From the NCBI GenBank assembly GCA_041192685.1, contig JBEEMM010000039.1:1-10611 (forward strand): a stretch of 10,611 bases of DNA. The letters are read 5' to 3'. The notes beneath the pieces were generated by a model that made no database searches, had not been told where the DNA came from, and worked only from the letters and a program-made list of their open reading frames with translations. Made by a program: the position numbers and the translations under genes. Below, in pieces: positions 1-7,490 of the stretch. How positions within the stretch are numbered: position 1 is the first letter of the stretch; each line of letters begins with the position of its first letter. This stretch comes from TMED14 sp041192685. GTDB lineage: Bacteria > Bacteroidota > Bacteroidia > Flavobacteriales > Schleiferiaceae.

Positions 1-870
1 GCGTGGGCTGTGGCCCTTAGCCACCGCGTTCAATTGCCGGAGCTGTCGTCGTCGTGGGTGATTCCGCGCTGGGACGCCATTGGCCAGCCCGCGGTGTGGG
101 CCACCGCGCTGACCTTGGCACTAATCGCCAGCCTTGAGAGCCTTTTGAGCATCGAGGCTGCCGACCGCCTCGACCCCCTGAAGCGTGTAACGCCGACCAA
201 CCGCGAACTGCTGGCCCAGGGAACGGGCAACATGGTTTCAGGATTTTTAGGCGGACTGCCCCTGACCTCGGTAGTCGTGCGCACCAGCGTGAACGCCCAG
301 GCCGGGGCACAAACCCGCTGGAGCGCCATTCTTCATGCGGTGATTCTCGCGCTCAGCGTGCTGCTCCTGACGAGCGTGCTGAACCAAATTCCGCTCGCTA
401 CGCTCGCGGCCATCTTGATTGCCACGGGCTACAAACTGACCCACCCAAAAAAGGTAATCGCACCCTTGGTGCGCCAAGGCGCTCTGCAGTGGATTCCCTT
501 CGCGGTCACCATCGTGGCTATTTTGTTTACCGACCTGCTCAAAGGCATCGTGGTGGGCTTGCTCGTGGCCACCGTATTTATTGCCTTTCAAGACTTTCGC
601 TCGAGCATTTCGCTGACCCACCTGGGGAACAACTACATCCTGCAGCTGCGACGCAACGTGAGCTTCCTCAACAAGGGCAAGCTCAAGGAATCGCTCGAAA
701 AACTCCCGAGCGGATGCTCACTTTTGGTAGACATCAGCCAGGCTGACTTCATCGACCCCGACATCGTTGAGGTCATTCACGACTACGCGACGCATGCGGG
801 CCTCAAAGAGGTAACCATTACCCTGCGCCGGGCCGCCAACCAGTCCCACATTCTCCAATCCTGGTCTTAA
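1..870 (+). CDS. SulP-family anion transporter, C-terminal part (5' end outside window)
   Basis: Inner-membrane SulP (SLC26-like) transporter for an inorganic anion such as sulfate or bicarbonate. The frame is open from base 1, so the gene begins upstream and 289 residues are visible. A GTG at base 10 is an internal Val codon, not a supported start. The visible part begins in the transmembrane domain. It contains the family motif region GTGNMVSGFLGGLPLTSVVV (about visible residues 74-93), followed by RTSVNAQAGAQT. Further hydrophobic segments lie at about 109-142 and 162-197. A short cytoplasmic STAS domain (about 208-289) ends the protein, with core LLVDISQADFIDPDIVEVI. The usual Ser of the STAS Asp-Ser motif is replaced by Pro (DPD). 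The beta-carbonic anhydrase gene starts 6 bp after the stop, which suggests cotranscription and favours bicarbonate as substrate. The family call is firm; the substrate is inferred from the neighbour. Confidence 0.93.
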   Translation, partial: AWAVALSHRVQLPELSSSWVIPRWDAIGQPAVWATALTLALIASLESLLSIEAADRLDPLKRVTPTNRELLAQGTGNMVSGFLGGLPLTSVVVRTSVNAQAGAQTRWSAILHAVILALSVLLLTSVLNQIPLATLAAILIATGYKLTHPKKVIAPLVRQGALQWIPFAVTIVAILFTDLLKGIVVGLLVATVFIAFQDFRSSISLTHLGNNYILQLRRNVSFLNKGKLKESLEKLPSGCSLLVDISQADFIDPDIVEVIHDYATHAGLKEVTITLRRAANQSHILQSWS

Positions 871-876
871 CTCACT

Positions 877-1512
877 ATGCGCGATATCGATCAACTCCTC
901 TTAGCAAACAAGGCATGGTCTGAGGGCCGTCGCCACGACGACCCCCAATACTTCGACCGCCTGTCGAGTATTCAGACTCCCAAGTACTTGTGGATTGGCT
1001 GCAGCGACAGCCGGGTTCCGGCAGACACCATTACCGGAACCGCTCCGGGCGAAATTTTTGTTCACCGCAACATCGCCAACATGGTGGTGCACACCGACCT
1101 CAACATGCTGTCGGTGCTCGAGTACGCCGTACACTACCTCAAGGTCGAGCACGTCATCGTCTGCGGCCACTACGGCTGCGGCGGGGTCGCCGCTTCGCTT
1201 ACCAACAATTCCTTCGGAATCATCAACAAGTGGCTGCGCAGCATTAAGGACGTGCACCGCCTGCATGCCGCCGAAATTGACGTGAACGAGAACCCTACCG
1301 AGCGCGTGAACCGATTGGTGGAATTCAACGTGCGAGAGCAGGTTCAGAACCTGGCCAAGACGAGTATAATCCAGCGCGCCTGGAAGGAGCGCAAGGCACC
1401 CACCCTGCACGGCTGGGTCTACGGGCTCCACAACGGACTCATCAATCCGCTATGCGAACTTCAGCACGACTACGAGCTGGATCCGCTCTACCGATTTGAT
1501 AATCTGGATTAA
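877..1512 (+). CDS. can: Beta-class carbonic anhydrase (type II)
   Basis: Cytoplasmic zinc enzyme interconverting CO2 and bicarbonate. The 211 residues compare with about 220 for E. coli Can. Expected zinc ligands are Cys42, Asp44 (in GCSDSR), His98 and Cys101 (in CGHYGCGG). Asp44 and Arg46 form the conserved catalytic dyad. Trp39, Arg64 and Tyr182 (in HGWVYGLHNG) match the Trp-Arg-Tyr triad that forms the non-catalytic bicarbonate site of type II enzymes such as those of E. coli and Haemophilus. That predicts pH- and bicarbonate-dependent switching; the assignment is by motif position only. The ATG at 877 lies 6 bp after the SulP stop. No promoter is visible in the gap, so expression with the transporter is likely. 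Together they could feed bicarbonate to carboxylases or buffer pH. Family assignment is very secure. Confidence 0.97.
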   Translation: MRDIDQLLLANKAWSEGRRHDDPQYFDRLSSIQTPKYLWIGCSDSRVPADTITGTAPGEIFVHRNIANMVVHTDLNMLSVLEYAVHYLKVEHVIVCGHYGCGGVAASLTNNSFGIINKWLRSIKDVHRLHAAEIDVNENPTERVNRLVEFNVREQVQNLAKTSIIQRAWKERKAPTLHGWVYGLHNGLINPLCELQHDYELDPLYRFDNLD

Positions 1513-1515
1513 AGG

Positions 1516-1545
1516 TTCGGAGGTCTAGGGAAAGGCGTACCTTTG
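1516..1545 (+). promoter_or_regulatory. Bacteroidota-type promoter for typA
   Basis: TACCTTTG at 1538-1545 matches the Bacteroidota -7 consensus TAnnTTTG exactly. A weak -33-like TTCG lies at 1516-1519, 18 bp upstream. The typA ATG is 20 bp after the box, so transcription would start around 1549-1553 and give a leader of roughly 13-17 nt. The box is in the 53-bp gap after the carbonic anhydrase gene. Its position just before a start codon makes it more credible than a chance hit. Confidence 0.62.
1531..1544. repeat. 14-bp perfect inverted repeat over the typA -7 box
   Basis: AAAGG (1531-1535) and CCTTT (1540-1544) are perfect complements around a 4-base centre, CGTA. The repeat overlaps all but the last base of the TACCTTTG box. 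It could be a small operator or a weak hairpin. It could also be a coincidence, since the consensus supplies half of the right arm. Confidence 0.35.
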
Positions 1546-1565
1546 CGGCGCTTTTCAACTGCCTC

Positions 1566-3326
1566 ATGACTCCGATTCGAAATATTGCCATTATTGCCCA
1601 CGTTGACCACGGTAAAACCACCCTGGTCGACAAAATTCTTCACCACTGCCAACTCTTTCGCAGCAATCAGGAGACCGGAGAACTCATTCTAGACAACAAC
1701 GACCTAGAGCGCGAGCGTGGAATTACGATTTTGGCCAAGAATGTTAGCGTAAACTACAAGGGCGTTAAAATCAACATTATTGATACGCCTGGTCACGCTG
1801 ACTTTGGCGGAGAGGTGGAGCGAGTCCTCAACATGGCCGACGGCGTTCTGCTTTTGGTCGACGCCTTTGAGGGACCAATGCCCCAGACCCGCTTTGTACT
1901 TCAAAAAGCCCTTGAAATGGGGCTTTGCCCCATTGTGGTAGTCAACAAAGTAGACAAGCCCAACTGCGACCCTGAGCATGCCCACGAAATGGTATTTGAC
2001 CTGATGTTTTCACTGGACGCCACCGAGGAACAGCTGGATTTTCCCTGCGTTTACGGGTCCGCCAAAAACAACTGGATGGGAGAAGACTTTAAGGTACAAA
2101 CCGAGAACATCGAGTACCTTCTTGACGTAGTGCTGGACCACGTTCCGCAGGCAGTGGCCCTCGAGGGAAGCACTCAAATGCTCGTGACCAGTTTGGACTA
2201 CAGCAGCTACCAGGGCCGTATGGCCATTGGACGCCTTCACCGCGGAACCCTGAAAGAGGGTGCGCAGGTTTCGGTGGTTAAGCGCGACGGCAGCATTACT
2301 AAGGCAAAAGTTAAGGAGCTCTTCACCTTTGAAGGTTTGGGTAAGGCCAAGGTTAGTTCGGTTCAAGCGGGCGACCTCTGTGCGGTGGCCGGAATCGAAG
2401 GCTTTGAAATTGGTGACACGATAGCAGACATCGAGAACCCTGAGGGCCTACCCACCATTGCCATTGACGAGCCCACGCTGAGTATGCTCTTTATGATCAA
2501 CGACTCGCCCTTCTTTGGCCGCGACGGCAAGTTCGTGACCAGCCGCCACCTCAAGGACCGCCTCGAGAAGGAACTAGAGAAAAACCTGGCTTTAAGAGTG
2601 ATTCCTGGTGCTACCGCAGACTCTTTTTATGTCTACGGCCGAGGAGTTCTTCACCTGTCTATCTTGATCGAAACCATGCGCCGCGAGGGCTATGAGCTCC
2701 AAATTGGCCAGCCTACGGTTATTACCAAAGAAATCGACGGGGTCAAGTGCGAACCCATCGAAGACCTAATCATCGACCTTCCTGAGGTCAACAGCGGCAC
2801 CGCCGTGGAGATGGCGACCCTTCGCAAGGGCGAGATGACCAACATGACTCCCAAGGGCGACCGCATGATTGTCACCTTTAAAATTCCTAGCCGCGGAATC
2901 ATTGGTATGCGTTCTGCCTTGCTCACCGCAACGGCCGGAGAGGCAATCATGAACCACCGATTCATTGGTTTTGAGCCCATGCGCGGCGAGATTCCGCGTC
3001 GAATGAACGGCTCGCTTATTTCGATGGAGCAGGGTACCGCCCTGGCCTACTCGATTGACCGCCTTCAGGACCGGGGAATTTTCTTCATCGATCCCAACGA
3101 AGAAATCTACAAATCGCAGATTGTTGGCGAGCATACCCGCGGCAACGACCTCGAAGTGAACCTCATTAGGGGCAAGAAATTGACCAACATGCGCGCTTCG
3201 GGTTCTGACGAAAAAATGCGCATTGCCCCCGCTAAAGTTCTTCGCCTCGAAGAGGCTCTGGAGTACGTTCAGGGCGGTGAGTTTGTGGAGGTGACGCCCA
3301 AGAGCATTCGCCTGCGCAAGCGCTAG
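1566..3326 (+). CDS. typA: Ribosome-associated translational GTPase TypA/BipA
   Basis: EF-G-like GTPase that binds 70S ribosomes and assists 50S assembly and stress or low-temperature growth in studied bacteria. All GTPase motifs are visible: G1 AHVDHGKT (11-18), G2 RGIT (51-54), G3 DTPGH (73-77), G4 NKVD (127-130) and G5 GSAKN (164-168). The barrel domain II follows at about 200-290. EF-G-like domain III (about 300-380) includes GRGVLHLSILIETMRREGYE, and domain V plus the BipA-specific C-terminal domain occupy about 390-586. The protein ends in VEVTPKSIRLRKR. That is 586 residues against about 607 in E. coli, so the usual basic tail after RLRK is nearly absent. The ATG at 1566 fits the upstream promoter box and the standard MxxIRNIAIIAHVDHGKT beginning. 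The antiporter gene follows 21 bp downstream with its own promoter box. Confidence 0.98.
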   Translation: MTPIRNIAIIAHVDHGKTTLVDKILHHCQLFRSNQETGELILDNNDLERERGITILAKNVSVNYKGVKINIIDTPGHADFGGEVERVLNMADGVLLLVDAFEGPMPQTRFVLQKALEMGLCPIVVVNKVDKPNCDPEHAHEMVFDLMFSLDATEEQLDFPCVYGSAKNNWMGEDFKVQTENIEYLLDVVLDHVPQAVALEGSTQMLVTSLDYSSYQGRMAIGRLHRGTLKEGAQVSVVKRDGSITKAKVKELFTFEGLGKAKVSSVQAGDLCAVAGIEGFEIGDTIADIENPEGLPTIAIDEPTLSMLFMINDSPFFGRDGKFVTSRHLKDRLEKELEKNLALRVIPGATADSFYVYGRGVLHLSILIETMRREGYELQIGQPTVITKEIDGVKCEPIEDLIIDLPEVNSGTAVEMATLRKGEMTNMTPKGDRMIVTFKIPSRGIIGMRSALLTATAGEAIMNHRFIGFEPMRGEIPRRMNGSLISMEQGTALAYSIDRLQDRGIFFIDPNEEIYKSQIVGEHTRGNDLEVNLIRGKKLTNMRASGSDEKMRIAPAKVLRLEEALEYVQGGEFVEVTPKSIRLRKR

Positions 3327-3335
3327 AAATACCAT

Positions 3336-3343
3336 TATATTTG
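3336..3343 (+). promoter_or_regulatory. TAnnTTTG promoter box for the antiporter gene, likely leaderless
   Basis: TATATTTG matches the Bacteroidota -7 consensus exactly and sits inside the 21-bp gap between typA and the antiporter. Only 4 bases separate it from the ATG at 3348, so transcription would begin at or within a few bases of the start codon. No good TTTG is seen 17-23 bp upstream. The nearest candidate is TTCG at 3307-3310, with 25 bp spacing. Confidence 0.55.
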
Positions 3344-3347
3344 GGAG

Positions 3348-4580
3348 ATGCAGGACTTGCCAGGACTACACCTTCCCTTCTTCGCAAACCTGCTCCTGCT
3401 TTTGGTGCTCGCCCGCGTTTTGGGGGAAGTTATGGAGCGATTTAAGCAGCCTGCAATGATCGGCGAAATTCTTGCGGGAGTGGTCCTCGGGCCCACAGTG
3501 CTCAACGTCATGGTTCGCAACGAAGAACTCACGGCGATTAGTGAATTAGGGGTCTTTTTGCTGGTAATCATTGCCGGACTTGAAATTGACGTTCGTGAAA
3601 TCGCCAAAACTTCACGCGGACGCAACCTAATTACTTCCCTTTTGGCCTTTCTCATACCAATTGGGTCGGGATTTGCGGTAGCCACTGCCTTTGATTTAGC
3701 CCTTGTGCCCGCAATTTTTGTTGGCCTCTGCGTCGCCATCACCGCCCTACCGGTTAGTGTTCGAATCCTAATGGATCTCGGTCAGCTAAAGTCCGAAATC
3801 GGGCAGCGCATCATTGCAGTAGCCATTTTTGATGATGTCCTCGCGCTAACGATACTTGGGGTACTTCTTGATGTTAATAACGCCGCGAATTCAAGCATTG
3901 ATGTTCTCGGACTCGCCATCGGCATAACATTGGGTAAAATTCTTCTTCTTTTGGCCGGACTCATTTTTGCCTATCGACTAATCAATAAGTTCACAGACCG
4001 CGACAACTTTATTGAACTGCAGCTCGACAAGCTGCTCTTGTTTATGCGAGGTAAAGAGTCCCTGCTGGCAATCATGTTTGCCTTCATTCTCATTTTTGCC
4101 TCTCTGACGGAGGCCGTTGGCCTTCACTTTATTATCGGGGCATTTTTTGCCTCCATGCTTCTGAGTAAAGAACTCGTGGGCGTTGCGCACTTTCAAGAAT
4201 TCGAAAAAACCACCCACGGTATGGCAATGGGATTTTTAGCTCCCATATTTTTTGCAGGAATTGGCCTTGAATTTCAGTTTTCTTCCATCACGGAATGGGG
4301 ACTGCTCTTTGCCATAATTGGGGTTTCGTTTCTGAGTAAAATCGTAGGTGGGTATATTGGAGGACGTTTTGCCGGACTTCGCCACCGCAAGGCCTTAACC
4401 CTTGGAATCGGCCTCAACGCTCGCGGAATTATGGAATTAGTCATTGCCAACATTGCCTATCGCGAAGGCCTTATTGGGGTTCAGATTTTTAGCATTTTGG
4501 TCATTATGGGGGTATTCACCACCATCAATACCCCGATGCTGCTAAAGCGTTCGTTTCGCTGGCTTAAGGCCGAGCAATAG
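3348..4580 (+). CDS. CPA2-type monovalent cation:proton antiporter
   Basis: Inner-membrane sodium/proton exchanger-type transporter (410 residues, about a dozen hydrophobic segments), expected to exchange Na+ or K+ for H+ in pH and salt homeostasis. The N-terminal region RFKQPAMIGEILAGVVLGPT (31-50) is the usual CPA2/KefB-type first signature. Asp162-Asp163 in AIFDDVLALT lie where the ion-binding Asp pair of this fold is expected. Lys331 in LSKIVGGYIGGR may be the conserved lysine of electrogenic members; this assignment is tentative. GLNARGIMELVIANIA (355-370) is another CPA2 hallmark. There is no TrkA-N or RCK regulatory domain, so it is an exchanger core only, unlike KefB/KefC. Codon composition is AT-richer than in the neighbours, with several hand-counted lines at 42-50% GC. 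The gene has its own promoter box and converges on polA. Family is secure; the transported ion is unknown. Confidence 0.92.
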   Translation: MQDLPGLHLPFFANLLLLLVLARVLGEVMERFKQPAMIGEILAGVVLGPTVLNVMVRNEELTAISELGVFLLVIIAGLEIDVREIAKTSRGRNLITSLLAFLIPIGSGFAVATAFDLALVPAIFVGLCVAITALPVSVRILMDLGQLKSEIGQRIIAVAIFDDVLALTILGVLLDVNNAANSSIDVLGLAIGITLGKILLLLAGLIFAYRLINKFTDRDNFIELQLDKLLLFMRGKESLLAIMFAFILIFASLTEAVGLHFIIGAFFASMLLSKELVGVAHFQEFEKTTHGMAMGFLAPIFFAGIGLEFQFSSITEWGLLFAIIGVSFLSKIVGGYIGGRFAGLRHRKALTLGIGLNARGIMELVIANIAYREGLIGVQIFSILVIMGVFTTINTPMLLKRSFRWLKAEQ

Positions 4581-4587
4581 CCGCGTC

Positions 4588-4603
4588 TAGCGGTAGGGCG
4601 CTA
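4588..4603. terminator. Weak hairpin in the convergent antiporter/polA gap
   Basis: TAGCG (4588-4592) and CGCTA (4599-4603) can form a 5-bp stem with a 6-base loop in the 56-bp gap between the two convergent stops. There is no T-tract on either strand, so this is not a classical intrinsic terminator. It is listed because termination of both converging genes must occur around here and nothing better is visible. Confidence 0.22.
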
Positions 4604-4636
4604 TCGTTAAATGCCGCGCTGTGCCAATTCCAAGAC

Positions 4637-7453
4637 CTAATGCGCCTGCAGCCAGGTGCGTCCCACTCCCGTGTCGGCCACTAGGGGCACCTTCAGGGCA
4701 AAAGCAGACTCCATTTCGGCCTTGACCAGCTCGCGAAGCGACTCAACCTCGGTCGAGTAAGCGTCAAACACTAGTTCGTCGTGGACTTGCAGAATCATGG
4801 GGCTCTTGAGGCCTTCGCGCTGCAGTCGGTCGTGAATGCGAATCATGGCCAACTTCACAATGTCGGCGGCAGTACCTTGGATCGGGGCATTGATGGCGTT
4901 TCGCTCGGAATGCCCGCGAACCGCTTGGTTGCGCGAATCGATGTCGCGCAGGTAGCGACGGCGACCCAAAAGCGTTTCGACGTAGCCTTGAGCGCGGGCG
5001 GCCGCGACTTGGTCGTCGATGTACTTTTTGATTCCGGGGTAGGTGGCGAAGTACTGCTCAATTACCTCCTTGGCCTCAGACCGAGACAGGTTGGTCTGCT
5101 GGCTTAGGCCAAAGGCCGAAACCCCATAAATGATTCCGAAATTCACGGTCTTGGCCTGCGACCGTTGCTCGCGGGAGACCTCGCTCAATGGCAGTCCAAA
5201 AACCTTGGCGGCCGTAGCAACGTGAATGTCTTCGCCGCTCAAAAAAGCATCAATCATCCCTGCATCGCCGCTCATGGAGGCAATTACGCGCAACTCGATC
5301 TGGGAATAGTCCGCGCTAAGAAGCACCCGATCGGGGCCACCCGCTACAAAAAGGTCGCGCACCCTCTGGCCACGTTCGCTGCGAACCGGGATGTTTTGCA
5401 TGTTGGGGTTGGTCGACGAAAGCCGCCCCGTGGCCGCAACCGCCTGGTTGAAGGTCGTATGAATGCGTCCGGTGCGCGGATTCACCAGCTCGGGGAGCGC
5501 ATCGACGTAGGTGCTTTTGAGCTTGCCTACCTGCCTCCATTCCAATAGCTTATCGACAATAGGGTGGGCCTTCTTGAAGTTCTCCAGTACCTCTTCGCCC
5601 GTGGCGTACTGGCCCGTCTTGGTCTTCTTGGCCTTGGGGTCGAGCTTGAGGCGGTCAAAAAGTACCTCGCCGAGCTGCTTAGGCGATCCAAGGTTGAAGT
5701 CGACACCGGCAAGCTCGCGCACTTCGGATTCGAGGCGGGCAGAATCGATGGCCAGCTCAGCAGAGTAGCGGACGAGTCCCTCGAGGTCGATGGCCATTCC
5801 AGCGCGCTCCATGCCGGCGAGTACGGGAATCAGCGGAGCTTCGAGGTCGTGCAGCACCCGCTCCAGTCCGGCCTCGGCCAACTTGGGTTTAAAGGCCTCG
5901 TGCAGGCGCCAGGTGACGTCGGCGTCTTCGGCAGCATACTCGGCCACTTCGGCGGCGGGCAGGTCGCGCATGCTCTTTGGGTTCTTGCCTTTGGCTCCGA
6001 TGAGGGAATCGATGGAAATCGGCGTGTAGCCCAGGTAGTTTTGGGCCAAGGCATCCATGCCGTGGCGCTGGTCGGGCTCGATGAGGTAGTGGGCGAGCAT
6101 GGTGTCGCGAAGGGTTCCGGCCAGGTTGATGCCGTAGTTGGTCAAGATCTGCAGGTCGAACTTCAGGTTGTGGCCGATCCAGGTGGCGTCGCTGCGTTCG
6201 AAGTGCGGACGAAAGAGTTCCAGCCAGGTCTGTGCCTCGCTGCGCTCGGCCGGAAGCGCCACGTAGTAGGCCGTGTGGGCCTCCCAGGAGAGTGAAAAGC
6301 CGACCATTTCGGCCTCGAGGGCGTCGAGCCCCGTGGTCTCGGTGTCAAAGGCAATCTCGCTCAGGCCGTCAAGGTTGCGGGCCAGGGCTCGGGCCGCTTC
6401 GTAGGTGTCGATGAGGGTGTAGGCGTGGGCTTGGGTTGCGGCGGAGCCGCCCAGGACCTGCGGCGCAGCCGCTTCGGCGGCTTCGCCGCCTCCCCCAAAC
6501 AGATCCATCTGGGCGGAATCTCCCGCGGCGGGCCGCTGCGCCGCGGCCGCAGTCTTGGCCTCAGGCTCGGGTGCAGCAGAAGCCGTGGCCGGCAGCAGTC
6601 GCCGGGCCAGCGAACGAATTTCGAGCTCATCGAGCAGGGCGCGAAGGGCTTCGCCGTCGGCGAGTTCGCGCACTAAGTCGGCCTCGTCGAGTGCGATAGG
6701 AGCGTCGGTAATAATGGTGGCAAGCACCCGCGACAAACGGGCCTGCTCGGAGTGCTCGCGCACCCGCTCGCCTAGTTTTCCGCTAATTTGGTCGCCATGG
6801 GCTAGAACGTTCTCGAGGGTACCGTACTCGGCCAAAAGCTTGGCGGCCGTCTTCTCGCCAACTCCGGGAATACCCGGAATGTTATCCACCGCGTCACCCA
6901 TTAGTCCGAGGAGGTCAATAACTTGATCCACCCGCTCAATGCCCCATTTTTGGCATACTTCAAGCGGACCAAGTACCTCCGCCGGCTCACCCCCCCGAGC
7001 GGGCTTGTACATTTTGACCTGCTCGGTGACGAGTTGCCCGAAGTCCTTGTCGGGCGTCATCATAAAAACCTCAAAACCAGCAGACTCCGCCTGATGGGCA
7101 AGGGTTCCAATAACGTCGTCGGCCTCGTAGCCCGGCAGGCCTAGGGCCGGAATCCGCATGGCAGCCAAGAGCTTTTGAATGTAGGGCACGGCGACCTTGA
7201 TTCCCTCCGGCGTTTCGTCGCGGTGCGCCTTGTATTCGGGGTAAAGCTGCTCCCGAACCTGGGAGCCGCCAATGTCAAAAACGACGGCCAAGTGGCTTGG
7301 CTTCTCCTTCTCGATTACGTCGAGTAATGCAAGCAAAAATCCGTAAACGGCCGAGGTGTCGAGTCCCTTGCTGGTAACGCGCGGATTCCGGGCAAAGGCA
7401 AAGTATGCCCTGAAAATTAGCGCGTATGCGTCAAGGAGAAAGAGTTTTTTCAT
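4637..7453 (-). CDS. polA: DNA polymerase I with 5' nuclease and proofreading exonuclease
   Basis: Family A polymerase (938 residues; E. coli 928) for Okazaki fragment maturation and repair. The 5' nuclease domain (about 1-285) has the expected acidic clusters, including FLLDAY (5-10), GYEADDVIG (108-116), TPDKDFGQL (133-141) and GLMGDAVDNIPGIPGVGEKT (183-202). An Ala/Pro-rich linker (about 286-343) contains QMDLFG (315-320). The 3'-5' exonuclease domain looks active: DTET (370-373), NLKFD (429-433) and YAAED (506-510). Polymerase motifs are A, SADYSQIELR with Asp715; B, RSQAKTVNFGIIYG with Lys768 and Phe772; and C, QVHDELVFD with Asp892. Phe772 corresponds to E. coli Phe762, which disfavours dideoxynucleotides. 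The gene is divergent from the glycosyltransferase across 92 bp. The start MKKLFLLDAY is the normal family beginning. No damage is seen. Confidence 0.98.
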   Translation of the reverse strand: MKKLFLLDAYALIFRAYFAFARNPRVTSKGLDTSAVYGFLLALLDVIEKEKPSHLAVVFDIGGSQVREQLYPEYKAHRDETPEGIKVAVPYIQKLLAAMRIPALGLPGYEADDVIGTLAHQAESAGFEVFMMTPDKDFGQLVTEQVKMYKPARGGEPAEVLGPLEVCQKWGIERVDQVIDLLGLMGDAVDNIPGIPGVGEKTAAKLLAEYGTLENVLAHGDQISGKLGERVREHSEQARLSRVLATIITDAPIALDEADLVRELADGEALRALLDELEIRSLARRLLPATASAAPEPEAKTAAAAQRPAAGDSAQMDLFGGGGEAAEAAAPQVLGGSAATQAHAYTLIDTYEAARALARNLDGLSEIAFDTETTGLDALEAEMVGFSLSWEAHTAYYVALPAERSEAQTWLELFRPHFERSDATWIGHNLKFDLQILTNYGINLAGTLRDTMLAHYLIEPDQRHGMDALAQNYLGYTPISIDSLIGAKGKNPKSMRDLPAAEVAEYAAEDADVTWRLHEAFKPKLAEAGLERVLHDLEAPLIPVLAGMERAGMAIDLEGLVRYSAELAIDSARLESEVRELAGVDFNLGSPKQLGEVLFDRLKLDPKAKKTKTGQYATGEEVLENFKKAHPIVDKLLEWRQVGKLKSTYVDALPELVNPRTGRIHTTFNQAVAATGRLSSTNPNMQNIPVRSERGQRVRDLFVAGGPDRVLLSADYSQIELRVIASMSGDAGMIDAFLSGEDIHVATAAKVFGLPLSEVSREQRSQAKTVNFGIIYGVSAFGLSQQTNLSRSEAKEVIEQYFATYPGIKKYIDDQVAAARAQGYVETLLGRRRYLRDIDSRNQAVRGHSERNAINAPIQGTAADIVKLAMIRIHDRLQREGLKSPMILQVHDELVFDAYSTEVESLRELVKAEMESAFALKVPLVADTGVGRTWLQAH
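6494..6511 (-). other. Putative sliding-clamp-binding motif QMDLFG in the PolA linker
   Basis: These 18 bases on the minus strand encode QMDLFG (PolA residues 315-320). The peptide fits the bacterial beta-clamp-binding pattern QxxLF, close to QL(S/D)LF. It sits in the low-complexity Ala/Pro/Gly linker between the 5' nuclease and exonuclease domains, where an exposed peptide could reach DnaN. Binding is inferred from the motif only. Confidence 0.5.
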
Positions 7454-7468
7454 GCCGATTTAGACTGC

Positions 7469-7483
7469 GTTGGGATGCCCAAC
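7469..7483. repeat. Perfect inverted repeat in the polA/glycosyltransferase intergenic region
   Basis: GTTGGG (7469-7474) and CCCAAC (7478-7483) are perfect complements around the 3-base centre ATG. The repeat lies 15 bp upstream of the polA start codon in the 92-bp divergent spacer. It could be an operator half-site pair, or a short stem in the polA leader if transcription starts upstream of it. No known regulator is recognised. Confidence 0.4.
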
Positions 7484-7490
7484 ACGATTC

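Noticed and set aside
2766..3335. 189-codon open frame on the minus strand inside typA
   Set aside because: It is fully antisense to conserved typA C-terminal domains, with His/Gly/Val-rich composition typical of a shadow frame.
4581..4636. Strong bidirectional intrinsic terminator between antiporter and polA
   Set aside because: Only a 5-bp stem without a T-tract is visible, so it is listed at low confidence as a weak hairpin.
5564..6295. 243-codon open frame on the plus strand inside polA
   Set aside because: It is antisense to the well-conserved exonuclease and polymerase region of polA. It arises from GC-rich codon bias and resembles no known protein.
6425..6560. GC-rich repeat-like stretch (gcggcg/gccgcc runs) as a possible regulatory or structural repeat
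   Set aside because: It is explained by Ala/Gly/Pro codons in the low-complexity PolA linker; no regular repeat unit is seen.
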